From positions 62,001 through 126,000 of the forward strand of contig NZ_JQFW01000015.1 of the NCBI RefSeq assembly GCF_000753865.1: a stretch of DNA of 64,000 bases, given 5' to 3'. Shown here in pieces: positions 60,324 through 64,000 of the stretch. The position numbers and the translations under genes are program-made. Numbering within the stretch: position 1 is the first letter of the stretch; every line of letters begins with the position of its first letter. The notes beneath the pieces were generated by a model, which was not told where the DNA came from, did not search any database, and worked only from the letters and a program-made list of their open reading frames with translations. Source of the stretch: Alteromonas sp. LOR (GTDB taxonomy: Bacteria; Pseudomonadota; Gammaproteobacteria; Enterobacterales; Alteromonadaceae).

Positions 60324-62417
60324 CTATTTCGTCGCAACCTGTTGCTGTAACTGACTAAGCGTAGAGGGCCGGCTATATAGAAAGCCTTGTAATAAATCGC
60401 AATCGTGTGCAAGAAGAAAAGTTTCCTGCTCTTCGGTTTCAACACCTTCCGCACACACGGCAAAATTGAGACTTTTTGCCATAGTAATGATAGCAACGGT
60501 TATCTTCTCAGACCGCTCAGACTGACCTATTTGACTGACAAACTGCCTATCTATCTTAAGCGTATCGATGTTAAATTCGGTGAGATAGCTAAGTGAGGAA
60601 TAACCCGTGCCAAAGTCGTCTAGGGACAAATGGCAACCGTACTTTTTTAGCGCCAAAAAAAAACTATTCGCCACACCGAAGTTATTCATATAAGCAGTTT
60701 CTGTAATTTCAAACTCAATATGCTGAGCTGAAATCTCTCCGGAGTCTAAACCATTTAAAATATAGCTAGTCACTTCAGTATTATTCAGATCGTGAGGACT
60801 TAAATTAATAGACACACGAATATGACTACCAAACCGCGCTATCAACTGTGGCAACTCCTTACAGGTTTGATTAATAACCCATAGCGAAATAAGCGATATT
60901 TTGTCGGCTTTTTCTGCAACAGGAATAAATTCAGCAGGAGAAACGTGGCCTAATACTTCATCATGCCAACGAAGCAGTACTTCAACACCTTCAATATTTT
61001 TCTGCGGCCCGACTTTTGTTTGATAGGTAAGGTAAAAGCTATCATTTTCTAGTGCGTTAGCAAGACGCATCGATATCTGCATCTTTCGCTGTGTATCTTC
61101 AAACATGGCACTGTTAAACCAAACTAGGCGACCTTTGCCTTCTTTTTTGGCGCGGTACATTGCCACATCAGCATTGGTAATTAAGTTGGACGCCTCGTAA
61201 TGACATTCACTCGCTACAGCAATACCAATACTTAAACTTGAGTCTAACCGCAGTCGGTTAACATCGTGTGCTTTCATTACCGAATCAATGAGGTTTGTCG
61301 CGATATGCTCCACATCTCCGTGAGTGCTCACGCTGTCTACAATAACGAGGAACTCATCTCCGCCAAGCCTTCCCAAGGTGGCATTATCTGGCAAGACGTG
61401 ACTCATGATAGCGCTAATATGTAATAAGAGTTTATCTCCGGTGTCATGACCAAATGAGTCGTTGATATTTTTAAAGCCGTCAACGTCTAAAAACATAAGG
61501 CACAATTCGGTATTTTCTCGCTCATTTTTCGCTAACAGCGAGGATAGTATTTTCATTAAGTACTGTCGGTTTGGCAGGCCCGTTAAAACGTCAAAATTGG
61601 CAAGGGTTTCTAGCTTTGACTGTTGCTGTTCAAGCAACAGGTTTTTCTGTGCATTCATCTGTGACTGAGATTTGATATTAGCCATCATGTTGTTAAATGC
61701 GTGGGACAGTGCTGCAGTCTCTAACTTATTCGTTTCTTCTACCGTGACATCATAACTTTGTTCATCCACTACGCTATCCATTGTTTTTATCAGGTTTTCT
61801 AACGGACGTAGGGAACGACGATGGAGTCGTGTAGAAATAAATAATGATAACAGTGTTAGTGCAATAACCGATGGAGCAACTAAAATCACATACCGTTTGC
61901 GGTTTTCATGAAGCGCCTCTTGTAAGTTAAACGTGAGAACTAACTTACCCATTGGAAAACTCATTTCACCAATATTTTTGACAACGACAACTTTAGATTC
62001 AAGATTATGCATCCCCAAAGACAGTTGGCTGTAATCGCCATTTTCTGGGGTGCGATCAAATTCCATTGACGACTGAGCGACTGCTTCATCGCGACTGTTT
62101 TTAGCAACCGATAACCCTGCTGCACCCACATAGCTATTTAGCAGGTTGTTTTCATCATCGTACAAGTTGGCTGTTTCAACGTACTCATATTCTTCAAGTC
62201 TAAGCAAGATTTGGGTTTGATTAAATTGGCCTGCAGGCTCGTCGATATAATCAAGCAAATCAATCGCCATATTTTGTGCAATCGCTTCAACTTCTGTTGC
62301 TATAAACTCTATATATAGCTTTTCATACACATAAATCGACAGGCTGATAATGAGCGTGCTCACAACCGCTATCGATGTAATGGTAGTAAAAGAAATTTCA
62401 AAACGAAGACTTTTCAA
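60324..62417 (-). CDS. GGDEF-EAL membrane protein with CHASE-like sensor and HAMP
   Basis: A 697-residue c-di-GMP enzyme. A first helix (about 10-32), a periplasmic sensor of about 145 residues (about 33-178), a second helix ('VILVAPSVIALTLLSLFIS'), a HAMP domain (about 200-255), a short coiled coil, GGDEF (about 275-435) and EAL (about 450-690). The GGDEF site is intact ('GRLGGDEFLVIV'), and the EAL domain has 'EVLLRW' in place of EAL but keeps 'SINLSPHDL', 'EITETAYM', 'DDFGTGYSSLSYLTEF' and 'AEGVETEEQ', so both activities are possible. Start is TTG. Convergent with the binding-like protein gene, suggesting it may respond to the same signal (inference). Confidence 0.92.
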   Translation of the reverse strand: MKSLRFEISFTTITSIAVVSTLIISLSIYVYEKLYIEFIATEVEAIAQNMAIDLLDYIDEPAGQFNQTQILLRLEEYEYVETANLYDDENNLLNSYVGAAGLSVAKNSRDEAVAQSSMEFDRTPENGDYSQLSLGMHNLESKVVVVKNIGEMSFPMGKLVLTFNLQEALHENRKRYVILVAPSVIALTLLSLFISTRLHRRSLRPLENLIKTMDSVVDEQSYDVTVEETNKLETAALSHAFNNMMANIKSQSQMNAQKNLLLEQQQSKLETLANFDVLTGLPNRQYLMKILSSLLAKNERENTELCLMFLDVDGFKNINDSFGHDTGDKLLLHISAIMSHVLPDNATLGRLGGDEFLVIVDSVSTHGDVEHIATNLIDSVMKAHDVNRLRLDSSLSIGIAVASECHYEASNLITNADVAMYRAKKEGKGRLVWFNSAMFEDTQRKMQISMRLANALENDSFYLTYQTKVGPQKNIEGVEVLLRWHDEVLGHVSPAEFIPVAEKADKISLISLWVINQTCKELPQLIARFGSHIRVSINLSPHDLNNTEVTSYILNGLDSGEISAQHIEFEITETAYMNNFGVANSFFLALKKYGCHLSLDDFGTGYSSLSYLTEFNIDTLKIDRQFVSQIGQSERSEKITVAIITMAKSLNFAVCAEGVETEEQETFLLAHDCDLLQGFLYSRPSTLSQLQQQVATK

Positions 62418-62722
62418 AGGTACTCTCTATTTATTTCCAACTCATTAACAGCTGAACATCATTGGCAGACGCTGTCGAAAAATCATTTTGTATATTTTTT
62501 GTTTTAACGCTTTGTATTAAGACCAAAAACAGCGCGGTAAATCTCATCCCGACAAAACGGGGCGAATAGTAGCAAAACGTAAAGTGAACACTAATTATAC
62601 TTTAGATGCTTCCCTTGTTTGCGCAAGTATAGTTGAGCTCACGAGCTGTGAGGTAGTTATTCTTGAAGCACAAAAAAGCCCACTAAAAAGTGGGCTTTGG
62701 TAGTCTAATCGACTGCTTTTAA
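62418..62722. other. Intergenic region, minus-strand promoter and terminator
   Basis: About 305 bp between two minus-strand genes. It contains the terminator of the YebC-family gene (62675-62698) and the promoter of the GGDEF-EAL gene. No other motif was recognised. Confidence 0.5.
62675..62698. terminator. Terminator after the YebC-family gene
   Basis: Perfect arms AAAGCCCACT (62675-62684) and AGTGGGCTTT (62689-62698) with an AAAA loop, preceded by further A's that give the T-tract on the minus strand. Confidence 0.85.
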
Positions 62723-63445
62723 TTAATTAGGTGTTATTGCGTTGTGATAAACGTCTTGAACGTCATCACAATCGTTAAGCATGTCCATGAACTTTTCAAA
62801 CATTGGCATATCATCTTCGCTGATTTCCGTTTCTGTTTGAGGCATCCAGCTCATTTCATCGGCTAAGAAATTGATATCTGGGTACGCTTCTGTAAGCGCA
62901 GTTTTAACCTGGTAGAACTCAGTATGTGGCGCGTATACCGTTACCTTGCCATCGTCTACTTCAACGTCGGTCACATCAACATCGGCTTCCATCAACACTT
63001 CTAAAATAGCGTCCTCGTCATCACCTTCAAACTGAAACACAGCTTGGTGGTCAAACATGTGAGAAACCGCACCTTGCGCACCAAGTTTTGCATTGGTTTT
63101 AGTAAAGCAGTTACGCACCTCAGTGATAGTGCGGTTAGCGTTGTCAGACAAGCAATCGACGATAACCATACAGTTACCAGGCCCGAAACCTTCATAACGC
63201 ATGGGCTGAAAATCTTCACCAACGCCACCGGCTGCTTTGTCTATTGCCTTGTCTATAACGTGGCCCGGCACTTGGTCTTTTTTAGCTTTTTCCATCAAGC
63301 GACGCAGCGATAGGTTCGTGTCTGGATCGGCACCGCCATTTTTGGCGCACACGTAAATTTCTTTACCGTATTTAGAGTAGACCTTGGTTTTCGCGCCAGC
63401 TGTTTTTGCCATGGCGTTTTTTCTTACTTCGAATGCTCTTCCCAT
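62723..63445 (-). CDS. YebC/PmpR family protein, YeeN type
   Basis: A 240-residue protein of the YebC family, once called a transcription regulator, more recently linked to relief of ribosome stalling. The domain order is complete: '[20 protein letters not shown]', '[18 protein letters not shown]', '[20 protein letters not shown]', and the acidic end '[20 protein letters not shown]'. The match is closer to Escherichia coli YeeN than YebC, notably in the first 30 residues. ATG start with a strong purine-rich upstream. Monocistronic. Confidence 0.93.
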   Translation of the reverse strand: MGRAFEVRKNAMAKTAGAKTKVYSKYGKEIYVCAKNGGADPDTNLSLRRLMEKAKKDQVPGHVIDKAIDKAAGGVGEDFQPMRYEGFGPGNCMVIVDCLSDNANRTITEVRNCFTKTNAKLGAQGAVSHMFDHQAVFQFEGDDEDAILEVLMEADVDVTDVEVDDGKVTVYAPHTEFYQVKTALTEAYPDINFLADEMSWMPQTETEISEDDMPMFEKFMDMLNDCDDVQDVYHNAITPN

Positions 63446-63644
63446 CTTAAGATTCTCTTCCTCGCAATTTTAGTGCAACTTTGCGTATTTTATCGGGTTG
63501 CTGCGTCTGTCTTCACCAATACACTAAATTGGTTAGCAATACGTGTCGCTTCGACACGCGAAACGCAGAAAAATATTGTAAAATTCTACCTAGTTTATGC
63601 ACAACAATACAGTGTTTATAGCGTTTTACTTTATCCAGTTTGCA

Positions 63645-64000
63645 CTATGGAAGGTGCTCGGTAGCTAGGTATTCATGAGATTGCATTTCTTTCAGCCTAC
63701 TTAAGCAACGTCTAAACTCGAAGCTTAGCAGGCCTTCAGTGTAGAGTTCTTCTAACGCAACCTGTGCTGAAATAATTAACTTAACGTTTCGCTCATAAAA
63801 TTCATCAACCATAGCAATAAATCGCCTTGCCACATCATCAGTTCCCCGACCCATTTGTTCAACGTTAGCTAACAATACTGAGTGATAACAGCGGCTAAGC
63901 TCTATGTAGTCGCTTTGGCTTCGCGGCCCTTTACATAAACTGCCAAACTCAATCATGAGTACGCCATCGGCGTTTCTCATTGTGGGAATTTGACGATGAT
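63645..64000 (-). CDS. zapE: ZapE (AFG1-like) ATPase, C-terminal part, runs off the window
   Basis: The last 118 residues of an AFG1/ZapE-family P-loop ATPase, the cell-division factor that affects Z-ring stability. The end 'CRLSRLKEMQSHEYLATEHL'-type tail ('SRLKEMQSHEYLATEHLP') and 'RRFIAMVDEFYERNVKLIIS' match ZapE closely, as does 'SDYIELSRCYHSVLLANVEQ'. The frame is open to base 64000 ('HRQIPT' before the first Met), so the ATPase core with the Walker motifs lies outside the window. Confidence 0.9.
   Translation of the reverse strand, partial: HRQIPTMRNADGVLMIEFGSLCKGPRSQSDYIELSRCYHSVLLANVEQMGRGTDDVARRFIAMVDEFYERNVKLIISAQVALEELYTEGLLSFEFRRCLSRLKEMQSHEYLATEHLP

Noticed and set aside
1..64000. 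CRISPR arrays, tRNA or rRNA genes, prophage modules
   Set aside because: No regular spaced repeats, no cloverleaf-forming segments with conserved T-loop blocks, and no phage structural or integrase genes were recognised.

Overview
The window looks like a chromosomal segment of a marine gammaproteobacterium close to Alteromonas. The basis is protein character (Epd, YacL, ZapE, YeeN-type YebC, OhrR and OxyR closest to gammaproteobacterial forms), the metK | tkt-epd-pgk-fba arrangement typical of gammaproteobacteria, and the many secreted lipoproteins and peptidases. The genus is inferred. No tRNA, rRNA, CRISPR array, prophage or intact insertion sequence was seen. The only certain RNA gene is rnpB, on the minus strand.

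Layout. 1-3.6 kb: accessory-looking genes (SRPBCC protein, TMEM143-like membrane protein with a tandem repeat) and a small divergent regulatory module whose HTH gene has no ATG/GTG/TTG start but a perfect Shine-Dalgarno before ATT codons. 3.7-5.3 kb: yigZ, a YgjP-like metalloprotease and yacL in a tightly overlapping operon. 5.3-14.2 kb: lipase-like hydrolase, secreted proteins (one gene broken by a 1-nt indel), a CDF transporter, an M1 aminopeptidase lipoprotein and an orphan lipoprotein. 14.2-20.9 kb: stress section with ohr/ohrR and a perfect 20-bp palindrome, a MerR-methyltransferase fusion behind a MerR-type 19-bp-spacer promoter, hemolysin III overlapping a tyrosine-phosphatase-like protein, oxyR and a tandem universal stress protein. 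21-32.5 kb: phosphate section with pit, phoU, pstB, pstA, pstC (long forms, no pstS), gcvR, and ppk-ppx preceded by a good Pho-box match. 32.8-36.9 kb: DUF418 membrane protein and S9 peptidase.

37-44.2 kb: central carbon genes (class I aldolase, pgk, epd, tkt), divergent from metK, which has four tandem MetJ boxes. 44.5-50.1 kb: small exported proteins, a DEDDh exonuclease-like protein, rnpB, a secreted cyclophilin with a GlyGly-CTERM tail, a zinc-type dehydrogenase, and a 267-bp MITE-like element with a second, solo end next to rnpB. 50.1-57.9 kb: M16 peptidase lipoprotein, ilvE, TPR-GGDEF protein, exported HAD hydrolase, SMR transporter. 57.9-64 kb: a 2OG-Fe(II) oxygenase with an in-frame TAG near its start, a porin plus small phosphate-binding-like protein, a GGDEF-EAL protein, a YeeN-type YebC protein, and the 3' part of zapE running off the end.

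Together these genes link phosphate uptake and polyphosphate turnover, peroxide defence, sugar phosphate metabolism with PLP and SAM supply, extracellular protein degradation and c-di-GMP signalling. Most of the window is ordinary core genome. The unusual parts are the module at 2.7-3.6 kb, the MerR-methyltransferase gene, the MITE-like element, and the two genes interrupted by a frameshift and an amber codon.
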